Part shown: in pieces, positions 43,040-51,676 of the stretch
How positions within the stretch are numbered: position 1 is the stretch's first letter
Layout of the letters: the number at the start of each line of letters is the position of its first letter
From: Bacillus sp. HMF5848
Lineage (GTDB): Bacteria; Bacillota; Bacilli; Bacillales; HMF5848
DNA: 64,000 nucleotides
Direction: 5' to 3'
NCBI RefSeq assembly: GCF_003944835.1
Contig: NZ_RWIV01000001.1
Span: 2,589,001-2,653,000 of the forward strand
The notes under the pieces: model-generated
Database searches by the model: none
Seen by the model: the letters and a program-made list of their open reading frames with translations, nothing else
Told to the model about the DNA's origin: nothing
Made by a program: the position numbers and the translations under genes

Positions 43040-43261
43040 GAGTAGATTGATTAGCTCTTGGTTTAGTCCTTTTACTGCTTTGTTTCCTTTAACAATGACA
43101 GGTACACCGAGAAATCCGTATTGTTCTACTTCTTTTTTGTATTGCTCGCTAGTGGAAATATTTCTAACTACAAATGCTATCCCTTCCTCTTGTAGCATTT
43201 TTTTGACAAATTCACATTCTACACAATCGTTAGTAGAATAAATAATTATAGGTTTCGTCAT
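43028..43261 (-). CDS. Glutaredoxin-family (NrdH-like) thiol protein
   Basis: The 77-aa protein has a thioredoxin-fold core: PIIIYSTNDCVECEFVKKML with a C-x-x-C (Cys-Val-Glu-Cys) site, then GFLGVPVIVKGNKAVKG with the cis-proline VPV and a final helix. Size fits NrdH-like glutaredoxins that serve as small disulfide reductants in the cytosol. GGAGG is eight bases from ATG. The last codons and stop come from a REP-like element, so the C-terminus may have been altered by it. Confidence 0.88.
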   Translation of the reverse strand: MTKPIIIYSTNDCVECEFVKKMLQEEGIAFVVRNISTSEQYKKEVEQYGFLGVPVIVKGNKAVKGLNQELINLLKEA

Positions 43262-43421
43262 GAATGCAACCTCCTTTGGTACCCACTTTTCCTATTTAAT
43301 TGTAGCAAGAGTTAGCTTTGTTATGACACTAATTGTTTTCTGGTGATGCGGAAAATTATTTGATAGAAGATACACGAATCATAACATGATTAGTGCACCC
43401 TTTCATTACATAAGTGAATGA

Positions 43422-43976
43422 CTATGATTTTTTTAAATCTGCTTTCGCCACATTTGTTATTTTGCTAATAAACTCTGTTTTACTTTCGGTATATGCTTCT
43501 CTATCATGTTTATAGATTTTAGCTAAATTTAACTTCAATTGCTCATATTCATTGGCAACTGTAGGGTTTAAGCGAAGAAAATCTCGAAAACAAATTCTAT
43601 CCCATAAAAAATCATGTGCTTGTGTCCCGATATGAATATGGAAGGAAATTTGTTCCAAACCTGTTGGCGTATATCCTTTCACAAACATTAAATGCTTGTC
43701 TTGCTCTTTCATATGGATATAATGATTGTTTGTCATTTTACTAATAATTAAGTCCTTTATACCTGTATCTTCTGAAATTTCAACTAACAAATCAATAGTA
43801 GGTTTGGCAGATAAATTCGGAACAGCTGTGCTTCCAATATGCTCTACTCTCAAAACAACTTTTGAACCAAGAATTTTAATAATAGCTTCTTTTTCCTTTT
43901 CGAAAATCGATGACCAGCTCGTATCATAAGGGACAATTTTTATAGGATATAACTTTCCAAGCTCTTCTTTATTCAT
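43422..43976 (-). CDS. GrpB/UPF0157 nucleotidyltransferase-fold protein
   Basis: The 184-aa product shows the GrpB family blocks: IVPYDTSWSSIFEKEKEAI, VEHIGSTAVPNLSAKPTIDL (GSTAVxxLxxKPxID, the nucleotidyltransferase-like core), FHIHIGTQAHDFLWDRICF and DREAYTESKTEFI near the end. Members are predicted nucleotidyltransferases of unknown substrate, sometimes fused to CoaE. AAAGGAG precedes the ATG. Single gene. Confidence 0.9.
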   Translation of the reverse strand: MNKEELGKLYPIKIVPYDTSWSSIFEKEKEAIIKILGSKVVLRVEHIGSTAVPNLSAKPTIDLLVEISEDTGIKDLIISKMTNNHYIHMKEQDKHLMFVKGYTPTGLEQISFHIHIGTQAHDFLWDRICFRDFLRLNPTVANEYEQLKLNLAKIYKHDREAYTESKTEFISKITNVAKADLKKS

Positions 43977-44153
43977 TTTTTCTCCTTTTATAACACCTTT
44001 ACCAAGGCGATCATTTTATTAGTTTATTGTTACTCAGGTGACAAAAGTAATAAACGATATTACTATTCTTTCATTTACAAGTTTATATCTTAAAATATAC
44101 CTTCGTAAAAAAATATTAGGGTTGTTATAGGGCTGTAATTCAAGAACCTGTCA

Positions 44154-44948
44154 CTATCCTTCTACCCCTTGCACTTCGTTTCTAATGAATTCCTTCCCCT
44201 TAACCTTCTTTAATGTTGCTACTATTAGAAAGCTAACTATTACTAATAAGAGCCATGAACTCACCTTTCCTAGATGAACGAGACTCCATACATTAGCTTG
44301 ATTCGGATATTCCCACGCTCCAAAGAACGTTGCGATATTTTCTGCTATCCATATAAAAAACCCGATAAGCACAAAAGAAAGTACGAGCGGCATACGGTAA
44401 TGAGTATCATGAACTTCATATGTAACCCATGATTTCCAAAATACGATTATGACAAGTCCAGATAACCACCAACGGATGTCAATCCAATAATGATGGGTGA
44501 AAAAATTCAAATAAATCGCAGCTGCAAGAGGAACCGTTACTAATAATGGGGGCCAATTTACAAGATCAACCTTTAACCTCCTCCAAGCTTGGCAAAGATA
44601 ACTTGCCACACTTGCGTACATAAACCCACTATACAAAGGGACTCCGAAAATCTTCGAATATCCGTCCTCTGGATAAGACCATGACCCCATATGTACCTTA
44701 AAAAGCTCAAGAGCAAGTCCGATAAGGTGAAACAATGTGATAACCTTTAGTTCATCACGTGTTTCAAGCCCAGCACGTACCATCCACCACTGCATCATAA
44801 GACAAATAATGAGCAGCCAGTCGTATCGTGGTAAGAAGGGAAGTGGGAAGATTTTTGTAAAAGCCAAAGACGCAAAAATAACAACAGGAAACAAACACGA
44901 TAGTGCCTGCTCCCACCCAAAACGAACGAGCTGTTCGAATGCTCTCAA
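44154..44948 (-). CDS. yoaT: DUF817 membrane protein (YoaT-like)
   Basis: I place the start at TTG 44948, seven bases after CGGAGGTG, giving MRAFEQLVRFGWEQALSC. The frame is open further upstream and overlaps yozG, but without a ribosome site. The ~264-residue protein has eight or so spans with DUF817 blocks: ETRDELKVITLFHLIG, MGSWSYPEDGYSKI with GVPLYSGFMYASVASY, and RWWLSGLVIIVFW. Third gene of the yoaS-yozG-yoaT order known from B. subtilis. Function unknown. Confidence 0.82.
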   Translation of the reverse strand: MRAFEQLVRFGWEQALSCLFPVVIFASLAFTKIFPLPFLPRYDWLLIICLMMQWWMVRAGLETRDELKVITLFHLIGLALELFKVHMGSWSYPEDGYSKIFGVPLYSGFMYASVASYLCQAWRRLKVDLVNWPPLLVTVPLAAAIYLNFFTHHYWIDIRWWLSGLVIIVFWKSWVTYEVHDTHYRMPLVLSFVLIGFFIWIAENIATFFGAWEYPNQANVWSLVHLGKVSSWLLLVIVSFLIVATLKKVKGKEFIRNEVQGVEG

Positions 44949-45024
44949 GATTTTCACCTCCGAAGGTTTCTTTCTTAAGCACTTTTGAGTTATGCACGTA
45001 CAATAGTCTCTGTACAACTCTTCT

Positions 45025-45246
45025 TTAATCATCGTTATTTTCTTCATTTCGGTATTCTAGAATATCTCCTGGCTGACATTCTAATGCTTTACAAATTGCC
45101 TCTAAAGTTGAGAATCGGATCGCTTTTGCTTTTCCATTTTTTAATATCGAAAGATTAGCCATTGTTATTCCAACCTTCTCCGAAAGCTCTGTGACGCTCA
45201 TTTTTCTTTTAGCTAGCATTATATCAATATTAATTATGATAGACAT
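45025..45246 (-). CDS. yozG: Cro/CI-type helix-turn-helix regulator (YozG-like)
   Basis: The 73-aa protein is one HTH domain: IMLAKRKMSVTELSEKVGIT with MANLSILKNGKAKAIRFST and CKALECQPGDILEY, typical of small Xre-type regulators of the YozG/YvaO group. GAGGTGATGAT precedes the ATG; the gene begins nine bases after yoaS and probably regulates its own operon. Confidence 0.88.
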   Translation of the reverse strand: MSIIINIDIMLAKRKMSVTELSEKVGITMANLSILKNGKAKAIRFSTLEAICKALECQPGDILEYRNEENNDD

Positions 45247-45255
45247 ATCATCACC

Positions 45256-45738
45256 TCAAACCGTCAAATCATTTTCTGATTTTATATGAATCGCCTCTTG
45301 TAAAAGTCTTTGTAGAACGGCAGCAAAAACGGCAATTACCATTGAAGCAAAAATCATAATCAAGCCAATTATTATGACACCTGGGGCGTCATCTTTTTCC
45401 GCGAAGAGATAAAAAAGTGGCATATTTAGTACGTATAAGATACTGATTGTGATAGCACAGTATTTTATTGTCTTTAAAGCTTTTACAGATGTTTCCGAGA
45501 ACGCTTTGTTCATGTCAATATAGTTTAAAAGTATAAAAGCTTGATACAAAGCAAAATAAAACGGTATCGCAGTTGCATACAAACCAATTAGAACGAGATA
45601 TGGCATAAAAGGAATTTCAGGATATAATTCTGCCATATACTTTGCTATCTCAGGCACCAAAAATATACACAAAGCAAGAACTGGAATTCCTAAAAGAATA
45701 ACAGCTAACTTTAAAAAGAGCGTTGTTCCATGTTTCAT
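45256..45738 (-). CDS. yoaS: DUF2975 membrane protein (YoaS-like)
   Basis: The 160-aa protein has four spans with DUF2975 features: LVPEIAKYMAELYPEIPF, FALYQAFILLNYIDMNKAFS (the L.x.I..N.aFs motif) and ALKTIKYCAITIS. DUF2975 proteins are regularly paired with a YozG-type HTH protein, as here. First gene of the cluster, SD GAGGTG. Function unknown; a membrane-controlled regulator pair is plausible. Confidence 0.85.
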   Translation of the reverse strand: MKHGTTLFLKLAVILLGIPVLALCIFLVPEIAKYMAELYPEIPFMPYLVLIGLYATAIPFYFALYQAFILLNYIDMNKAFSETSVKALKTIKYCAITISILYVLNMPLFYLFAEKDDAPGVIIIGLIMIFASMVIAVFAAVLQRLLQEAIHIKSENDLTV

Positions 45739-45866
45739 ATAAGCACCTCATTTACTTCATTGTTAATATTTAGTTTAATTGATTATTTATTGTTTTTCAA
45801 TAAATTTTTATTAATTCTCAATCTATTTTCATTGCTAAAAAACACATTATTATAATTTGAAGCAAC

Positions 45867-45898
45867 AAAAGAGCATTCCTCAATACAAGGAACGCTCT
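45867..45898 (-). terminator. Terminator-like hairpin
   Basis: Stem AGAGCATTCCT / AGGAACGCTCT with a seven-base loop and TTTTG on the minus strand. Confidence 0.55.
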
Positions 45899-45920
45899 AC
45901 TCGTTACTCTATTAAGCCAC

Positions 45921-45956
45921 AAAAGGTGCCCGCCCTTAGTTACGGACAGACACTTT
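45921..45956 (-). terminator. GTGTCTGTCC-type terminator hairpin
   Basis: Minus-strand GTGTCTGTCC / GGGCGGGCAC then TTTT, downstream of the SMC-type remnant. A sister hairpin with the same ends lies at 58655-58690. Confidence 0.5.
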
Positions 45957-45987
45957 ATAACCATACTGAATACAAAAATACTTATTT

Positions 45988-46500
45988 TTAAAAGTCAAAC
46001 AACCCCATTTGCTCCGTTTCTCCAAGACGCTCCATACTTTTCGGTTCATGATCTTGGAAGAAAGCATGATGGAGCCATTTTTCTTTCGTCATAACCTTTT
46101 TGTTAGCGTCAGTTGATGCTCGTAAGCGGCAGCTATAGATGACTGGGAAGTAATCTTGAAGAAACTTTCCTTCTGCATGGGCTGTTAACGCTATTATTTG
46201 GAAGCCTAGCTGTTCAGCGATAAAGAACACGGGACTTAAGACGTGGTCACTTGACGCTTTTCCAAATGGATTATCAATAATGACAGCGTGATGCCTTTTC
46301 ATATTTTGCTGAATGTGCTGTTTTTTCTCAGCAATATAATTAAGGATACCTAAAAACAGTGTCATATTTTTGCTCCACTTTTCCCCGCCAGACCACACGT
46401 TACTTTGCTCCCACGAATAAGAGCGTGTTGTGACTTTATTATCGTTTGTAACTTTTCGACAGTTCACCTTCATCACTTCATTGTTCATATGTATGTACGA
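45988..46500 (-). pseudogene. C-terminal remnant of a large SMC/ABC-type ATPase
   Basis: The frame contains an ABC signature (VWSGGEKWSKNMTLFL) and a Walker B region (HHAVIIDNPFGKASSDH), then LGFQIIALTAHAEGKFL and YSCRLR. This is the C-terminal ATPase half of a coiled-coil SMC-like protein. There is no Walker A or coiled coil, and no SD at the apparent start, so only about the last 165 residues remain. It abuts the 5' scrap of another gene at 46478-46582, so a deletion has removed everything between. Confidence 0.7.
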
Positions 46501-46582
46501 AAGGCTTAAGCAGTCCTTCAAGCTCTGATAAACTTATTGTTTTCTTAGAATACGTCGCTAATAGTTTTTTCATATGATCCAT
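46478..46582 (-). pseudogene. 5' scrap of a possible JetD-like (Wadjet) gene
   Basis: ATG 46582 with AGGAG nine bases upstream opens MDHMKKLLATYSKKTISLSE, LEGLLKPFVHTYEQ, then TGA. The pattern of a short helix, KKTISLSELE and a Y-E-Q-F-like end recalls the N-terminus of JetD/DUF3322 proteins that accompany condensin-like ATPases. This is inference from memory and a short fragment. Confidence 0.35.
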
Positions 46583-46679
46583 TTATGAACCACTCCTAGT
46601 CTGATCAATACTATAATTGTACTAAATTACAATAGCATTAACAGTAGGAAAATTTTTTCTAAAGACAGGCGGCGAACAT

Positions 46680-46702
46680 AAAAAAGGAGACGACTCTCCT
46701 GT
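46680..46702 (-). terminator. Terminator of the lipoprotein gene at 46772
   Basis: Stem AGGAGA / TCTCCT (GTCG loop), then TTTTTT on the minus strand. Confidence 0.65.
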
Positions 46703-46771
46703 TTGTCCTGTGTAATGGTGCAGCAGAAAAGAACATCACATTAACATTGCATGTTTATCCTACGAACATGT

Positions 46772-47263
46772 TTAATTCGTTAATGCTTGTACCCGCTCCC
46801 CTCCATCTGAAAACACACGATAGTCATACACCTTGCTATCATTACTATCATAGTAAATTATTGAATAATTTCTTACTCGGTTTTCTTCATTCCAACTAAT
46901 AAATAATTGCGCTTGAATGGAGCCATTTTGCAATCCTTGTATATCACCTGTATCATATTCATCATCAGGTGACTGATACCCCTCTTTTGTCCCAATATCG
47001 TAACGCCACATGTCACTATCATCATAAGACGATTTAATTTTTTGATACTGATTCCCTAAAAGGTCCGTAACATTTTCCTTTGTTAAATTCAGTTGCATTT
47101 TTTCTTGTACAGTTTTAACTAAATCATCGTTATCCGCCTCTAGAACTTCACTCTGTAGTTTGTTATTATCTTCATGGGAAACTTGTTCAAGTGTTGATTC
47201 CGTGCTACAACCTGTAAAGCTAACAAGTAGAAGTAACAACAATAGGTACATTTTCTTCAACAT
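46772..47263 (-). CDS. Small lipoprotein of unknown function
   Basis: Signal sequence MLKKMYLLLLLLLVSFTGCS with lipobox FTGC predicts a lipid-anchored protein of about 145 mature residues. The N-terminal third is acidic and helical; the rest is beta-rich (MWRYDIGTKEGYQSP, IQAQLFISWNEENRVRN, DSKVYDYRVFSDGG), resembling small YjgB/DUF4309-like lipoproteins, though I cannot assign it. AGGAG is close to ATG 47263; a TTG directly after it is an equally good start. Confidence 0.75.
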   Translation of the reverse strand: MLKKMYLLLLLLLVSFTGCSTESTLEQVSHEDNNKLQSEVLEADNDDLVKTVQEKMQLNLTKENVTDLLGNQYQKIKSSYDDSDMWRYDIGTKEGYQSPDDEYDTGDIQGLQNGSIQAQLFISWNEENRVRNYSIIYYDSNDSKVYDYRVFSDGGERVQALTN

Positions 47264-47400
47264 TCCCACTCCTTTTTTACATTAACACCAATAGATATCT
47301 GTTTTAATAATACCACAATTATTTTGTATATAATTTCCATATTTAAAATACTCATTATAGCTACATTTGGTTTTCTAGCTACAGTTAGTTTTCTAGATAT

Positions 47401-47430
47401 GGCAGCATAAGAACCGTCCCCATGCTGCCT
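47401..47430. repeat. REP-like element, single unit (locus 7 of 7)
   Basis: GGCAG-cataagaaccgtccccatg-CTGCCT, intergenic, upstream of the 52-aa gene. Confidence 0.75.
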
Positions 47431-47508
47431 TAATATTTGCTACATATTTGGCTAATTATATAAGTGTTAGGATAAAATAAAGTCTTTTTAGTGAAAGGAG
47501 CAGTATGT

Positions 47509-47667
47509 ATGTCCGAATCTGGTGGATTCCAAAGTAACAATGAGCAATACAAAATGCCAAATGCACTTAAACAGAAAAAAGATTATTCTTATCGAGTTGG
47601 CTATACAGCCACAACGGGTAACGACACAGGTGGCACGGACGAACCTGGAAAAAGAACAGATCAGTAA
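47509..47667 (+). CDS. 52-aa hydrophilic small protein
   Basis: AAAGGAG lies eight bases before ATG 47509 and opens MSESGGFQSNNEQYKMPN, then YSYRVGYTATTGNDTGG and ending PGKRTDQ. The product has no hydrophobic core and looks disordered. A perfect terminator stem follows 23 bases after the stop, which together with the SD makes it a credible gene. A 91-aa frame overlapping it is a shadow. Function unknown. Confidence 0.65.
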   Translation: MSESGGFQSNNEQYKMPNALKQKKDYSYRVGYTATTGNDTGGTDEPGKRTDQ

Positions 47668-47690
47668 TACTTTAAAAAAAAGAATTATTT

Positions 47691-47730
47691 GGCAGACAAA
47701 AGGGGTTAGTTTGTTTTGTCTGCTGTTTTA
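47691..47730 (+). terminator. Terminator of the 52-aa gene
   Basis: Stem GGCAGACAAAA / TTTTGTCTGC followed by TGTTTTATA. Confidence 0.7.
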
Positions 47731-47760
47731 TACCAAATTAATATTCAAGGAGATTCTCTC

Positions 47761-48150
47761 ATGCCTTATGAAATTTTTGATTTGCGCTTTTTTATAGATA
47801 CAGCAGTATTAATCGTTGATGGTATAAGAGGCATTGGTGGAAAGGAAAAGGCAAAAAAACTAATGGAAGACCTTGATATGTTTATTGGGAAACATGTCTT
47901 CCTTCGAACGGGAAAGGTCAGCCATGGTGGGAGTTTTAAGGTAAAAAAAACATATGAGCTGCAATCATGTAAGATTGAGCGTGATGGAGAGACAATATAT
48001 TTATATGTTGAGGGTGCTGACATACAAAGAGAGTTTATAGTAGGCAAGACAATTTCAAAACATTATACGGGAAGACAAGGCGACAATCGGGTGCTTATAA
48101 ATACGAGTGGATTGGATTTCTTGTTAGAACTGACACCTTCTGTTAAGTAA
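47761..48150 (+). CDS. Hypothetical 129-aa protein
   Basis: ATG 47761 has AAGGAG eight bases upstream, so I drop the longer frame. The product starts MPYEIFDLRFFIDTAVLIV and has a beta-rich second half (GKHVFLRTGKVSHGGSFKV, YLYVEGADIQREFIV, HYTGRQGDNRVLINTS). No signal peptide; family not recognised. It follows the 52-aa gene across a terminator, so it may be expressed separately. Confidence 0.7.
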   Translation: MPYEIFDLRFFIDTAVLIVDGIRGIGGKEKAKKLMEDLDMFIGKHVFLRTGKVSHGGSFKVKKTYELQSCKIERDGETIYLYVEGADIQREFIVGKTISKHYTGRQGDNRVLINTSGLDFLLELTPSVK

Positions 48151-48294
48151 TGAATGTGTATAAATCCAGCATTTAATGTTCAAAAATAATACAATAACTA
48201 CGTATTCCCTTTGAAATAAATTAGTTGTACAGTAAAAGTAATAGCATTATTTTTTAAATAGTATTCATAGAGTTGAAGTGTAGGAGAGAGTAAA

Positions 48295-49407
48295 ATGCGT
48301 TTAGTTACTGTAGACCGATGTCAAGCAGGTATTTCACTAGCAAAATCTATTTCCCATGAAAATGGTTCTGTGTTATTAGCAGCCGGTACACAATTAACCG
48401 AACAGCATATTGCCCGGTTAAAGAAGCTTCAGGTTTTTACAATTTATATTGAAGATGATGATTCGGAAGGTATCGATATTATAGATTCTATTCCCGAGGA
48501 GCTACGAGTTGAAGCGGTTCATGTCATTACAGAAGGACTTACGACAATTGCAGGATTAACATCTCCTCATGCTCCACAAATCCAAGGTATGATGAAAACT
48601 TCTCGCGCCATTCGTAGCTTTCAAAAAATCTTTCGAGATATCACGCAATGTCTTAAAGGAGCGCCAGCGGCACTTCAACTTCTAGCTTCAACGAAAATAC
48701 ATGATAACTTTGTGTATACTCATAGTTTAAATGTTTCTATTTATGCTTGTCAGTTAGCGATAGAGAACGGCTTGCCTCTAAAAAAAATCGAAGAGGTAGG
48801 TCTAGGTGCGATGCTCCATGACATAGGCACTATGTTTATATCACCAGAAATTTTGAATAAACCAGGCGAACTAACTGATCGTGAGTTTGCATATGTTCAA
48901 TCACACACAGAGCTTGGCTTTGATGTGCTCCGAAAGGTTCATGAAGTTCCCCTTCCGGTTGCTCACTGTGCATTGCAGCATCATGAACGAATAGATGGAA
49001 CAGGATATCCGCGAGGTCTTAAGGCAGATGACATTCATCCTTATGCCAAGCTGCTAAGCGTTGTAAATGTATTTGAAGCTTTAACAAATCATCACCCTCA
49101 CCGGCAAGCGATGCTGCCACATAATGCTCTTGAATACTTGTATGCAGGAAGTGCTACTCAATTTGATAAAAAACAAGTGCAATTATTCAGAAAGTGCATT
49201 GCGATATATCCGCAAGGGTTAACCGTTATGCTTAACGACGGCCGTACTGGTATTGTTTCCAAGTATAATTTCCGTAGTGCTGGGCGTCCGGAAATTCGAA
49301 TTATTCGTGATGAAGAAGGCCAGAAAGTAACACCGTATGAGATAGATTTAGCAGCAAATGAATGTTTAACAGTAGAAATTGTTAAAGCAGATGCTCTGTT
49401 ATATTAG
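48295..49407 (+). CDS. HD-GYP c-di-GMP phosphodiesterase
   Basis: The 370-aa cytosolic protein has an N-terminal DUF3391-like segment (~1-90) and an HD-GYP domain (~125-300). HTHSLNV-type helix YTHSLNVSIYACQLA, H175-D176 in MLHDIGTMFIS, HTELGFDVLR, and HHERIDGTGYPRGL with GYP at 237-239 are all present, so it should hydrolyse c-di-GMP. With the diguanylate cyclase at 39.7 kb it gives this region both arms of that signal. SD TAGGAGAG. Terminator follows. Confidence 0.92.
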   Translation: MRLVTVDRCQAGISLAKSISHENGSVLLAAGTQLTEQHIARLKKLQVFTIYIEDDDSEGIDIIDSIPEELRVEAVHVITEGLTTIAGLTSPHAPQIQGMMKTSRAIRSFQKIFRDITQCLKGAPAALQLLASTKIHDNFVYTHSLNVSIYACQLAIENGLPLKKIEEVGLGAMLHDIGTMFISPEILNKPGELTDREFAYVQSHTELGFDVLRKVHEVPLPVAHCALQHHERIDGTGYPRGLKADDIHPYAKLLSVVNVFEALTNHHPHRQAMLPHNALEYLYAGSATQFDKKQVQLFRKCIAIYPQGLTVMLNDGRTGIVSKYNFRSAGRPEIRIIRDEEGQKVTPYEIDLAANECLTVEIVKADALLY

Positions 49408-49409
49408 GG

Positions 49410-49440
49410 AAACGAGCGAGGTAAAGTCCCTCGCTCGTTT
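49410..49440 (+). terminator. Terminator of the HD-GYP gene
   Basis: Perfect stem AAACGAGCGAGG / CCTCGCTCGTTT right after the stop. The following gap to 49838 holds a TATAAT at 49801-49806 for the next gene and nothing else I can call. Confidence 0.8.
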
Positions 49441-49838
49441 ATATTTATACGTTTGATAACAATTTCATAGATCCTTTCGGAATTGATTTACTTGTAACAT
49501 TTGAGATACCCCGCTATAGAGACTAGGCTTCTGTATAAGCACTCAATTTAATTTTCACCAAACATTACCAATAGTACGTTTATTGATTATTTAACTCTTG
49601 CTATAGTTATACTTTAAGCTGTGTAACGCCTTTAGTATCGTGAAAATAATATATTAGGTGAATTCCTCGGAGCAACAATTTCTCTAGAAAAATTAAATAA
49701 ATTTTTATCACACTATCTATTTTGTGAAAAAACTGTGTCCACTCAGTGTTAATTATAAAATGATTAAGCTTTCCTATTTCATTACTAAGATATTTGCTTT
49801 TATAATAAAGTAAAGTCATTCACTATGGAGTTTTATGT

Positions 49839-50969
49839 ATGCAAAAAGTACAAACACCGTTATATTTACAGCAAATCCTTTCTTTTAATAAGCCCATCAT
49901 TGATACAATGACGCGTCAAGTAGCAATTCTTGACCATACAGGAACTATAATTTTGACGAATAAAGCATGGGATATGTTTACAGAGAAGAATGGTGGAACT
50001 CCATCTACTTGTGGAGTTGGTGTAAACTATCTAGAGATTTGTAAAAACAGTTCCGCACAAGAAGTTTATAGAGAACTAGAGAAAGTTCTATTGGGACAAA
50101 GCGAAGAGTATACCCTTGAATACCCTTGTCCAACAGATAAACAACAACGATGGTTCTTAATGCATGTAAATCCTATTGAATATAAACTTGATTCAGGTTT
50201 TTTTAAAGGGATGATTATACAGCATATTGATATAACAGAGAAAAAAGAATTCGAAATAAAAATGAAAAATGAATTAGCACTTGCTAAAAGTATACAGTTA
50301 GATATTTTACCTTCTGAAGTGAACTTGGATATAATTCGAATTTCTGCACTTTATAAACCATGCAAAGAGCTCTCAGGAGATATTTACCACTGGCAGAAGA
50401 TTAGTGATCACCAATATGTTGTGGCTATATTTGATATTGTTAGCCATGGAATTTCAGCGTCTTTATTAAGTATGCAAACAGTATCAAGCTTTAGAAGCAT
50501 TCTAGAGCACACAGTTGAGTTGCCGCTAATAGTTAAACAGCTTAATAAACACGTAGATTCTCTTTATAAAGATAATGCCAGAACCTATTTCACGGCCCTT
50601 ATTCTTCTCATTGATATGGAATCGAAAACAATTGAGTATATTAATTGCGGACATCCCCACGGTATTCTAATAAATAATCAGAATGATCTACAATTGTTAT
50701 CCGATGGAACGATTCCTATTGGGATGCTATCAAATCTTCCAAGTGTAGAAAGTTATTTTGTTTCATATGAACCTAATTCTTCAATTTTTTTATATACCGA
50801 TGGTCTGATGGACCATATGAGCATATCAAAAGATTATAGTACGAAAAAATTTACTAACTGGGCCAAGGAAGGCTCCTTTACTAGACGTAACATGGAAGCT
50901 TATTTTCAATCAACTAAACATCAAGAACAAACAGATGATATTACCATGATTTTCATTGACCTTTTTTAA
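49839..50969 (+). CDS. PAS-SpoIIE serine phosphatase (paralogue of 29575-31035)
   Basis: The 376-aa protein has one PAS domain (~20-135, VAILDHTGTIILTNKAWDMF, HIDITEKKEFEIKM), a linker helix (LALAKSIQLDILPSEV) and a SpoIIE/PP2C phosphatase domain with ELSGDIYHW, VAIFDIVSHGISASLL and FLYTDGLMDH. In the metal-site strand the canonical D-V-x-G-H-G reads D-I-V-S-H-G, a change worth noting. NCGHPHGILI matches the paralogue's NCGHPYGVLL. Likely an RsbU/RsbP-type regulator of a partner-switching cascade encoded elsewhere. SD ATGGAG. Confidence 0.87.
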   Translation: MQKVQTPLYLQQILSFNKPIIDTMTRQVAILDHTGTIILTNKAWDMFTEKNGGTPSTCGVGVNYLEICKNSSAQEVYRELEKVLLGQSEEYTLEYPCPTDKQQRWFLMHVNPIEYKLDSGFFKGMIIQHIDITEKKEFEIKMKNELALAKSIQLDILPSEVNLDIIRISALYKPCKELSGDIYHWQKISDHQYVVAIFDIVSHGISASLLSMQTVSSFRSILEHTVELPLIVKQLNKHVDSLYKDNARTYFTALILLIDMESKTIEYINCGHPHGILINNQNDLQLLSDGTIPIGMLSNLPSVESYFVSYEPNSSIFLYTDGLMDHMSISKDYSTKKFTNWAKEGSFTRRNMEAYFQSTKHQEQTDDITMIFIDLF

Positions 50970-51114
50970 TAAGTATTATCTTTATCTCCTGGACTAGAGC
51001 ACAACAAATTCAGATAGTTTGACGTTCATATTTCAATTTTTTCTTTCAATGGCGTCGCAATGCAAAGTACTTTATACAGATTTTAATTAAACATGATTGT
51101 TATTTTCATAAGCG

Positions 51115-51146
51115 AAAAAAGTCGGTATCTCGTACCGACTTTTTAT
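51115..51146. terminator. Bidirectional terminator
   Basis: Stem AAAAAGTCGGTA / TACCGACTTTTT between the convergent phosphatase and cheW genes. Confidence 0.8.
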
Positions 51147-51177
51147 GACTAGATTTTTCTTTATTCATTTATCAAAT

Positions 51178-51642
51178 TTACTGCATACTAGTTCGTTTTT
51201 CTAATACTTTTTGAATATCAGGTAAATTATCTAGTGATTGCAATACGTCACGGAAATCTATTAATGTGATTAACTTTTCGTCTACATTCACTATCCCTTT
51301 AAGAAACGAAGATTGATTTGAGACTGACACAAATGGTTTAATCATATCGTCAGTCACATCTAGAATATTCTTAGCTTCTTCAACAAGCAGAGAGAGAGAC
51401 TTGTTATCAATTTTCAGGATAATTAGAAATCTTTCTCCACTATGTAAAGTCTTTTGTTCAAAGAGTATTTGCTTCGCATCTAACACCGGTATAACTTCCT
51501 CACGAATGTCCACCATTCCTAACATGTAGGAGGGTGCGTGAGGAATAGGTGTTACACTTTTATATTTTTCTATATTTGTTACATAGTCAATAGAAAGTCC
51601 ATACTCCTCATTTCCTACTTTAATGACAACATATTTATTCAT
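51178..51642 (-). CDS. CheW-domain chemotaxis coupling protein
   Basis: The 154-aa protein is a single CheW domain: YVVIKVGNEEYGLSIDYVTN, PHAPSYMLGMVDIREEVIPV with LDAKQILF, and FLKGIVNVDEKLITLIDF. It would dock a chemoreceptor to the CheA kinase. It lies 34 bases downstream of a chemoreceptor gene on the same strand and is probably dedicated to it, since no other che genes are here. SD GGAGGAG. Confidence 0.88.
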   Translation of the reverse strand: MNKYVVIKVGNEEYGLSIDYVTNIEKYKSVTPIPHAPSYMLGMVDIREEVIPVLDAKQILFEQKTLHSGERFLIILKIDNKSLSLLVEEAKNILDVTDDMIKPFVSVSNQSSFLKGIVNVDEKLITLIDFRDVLQSLDNLPDIQKVLEKRTSMQ

Positions 51643-51676
51643 TTAACTCCTCCTCCCTTTTTACACAATCATCGCA

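Noticed and set aside
47522-47797. 91-aa plus-strand frame
   Set aside because: Lacks an SD and overlaps the 52-aa gene, which has a good SD, and a terminator.
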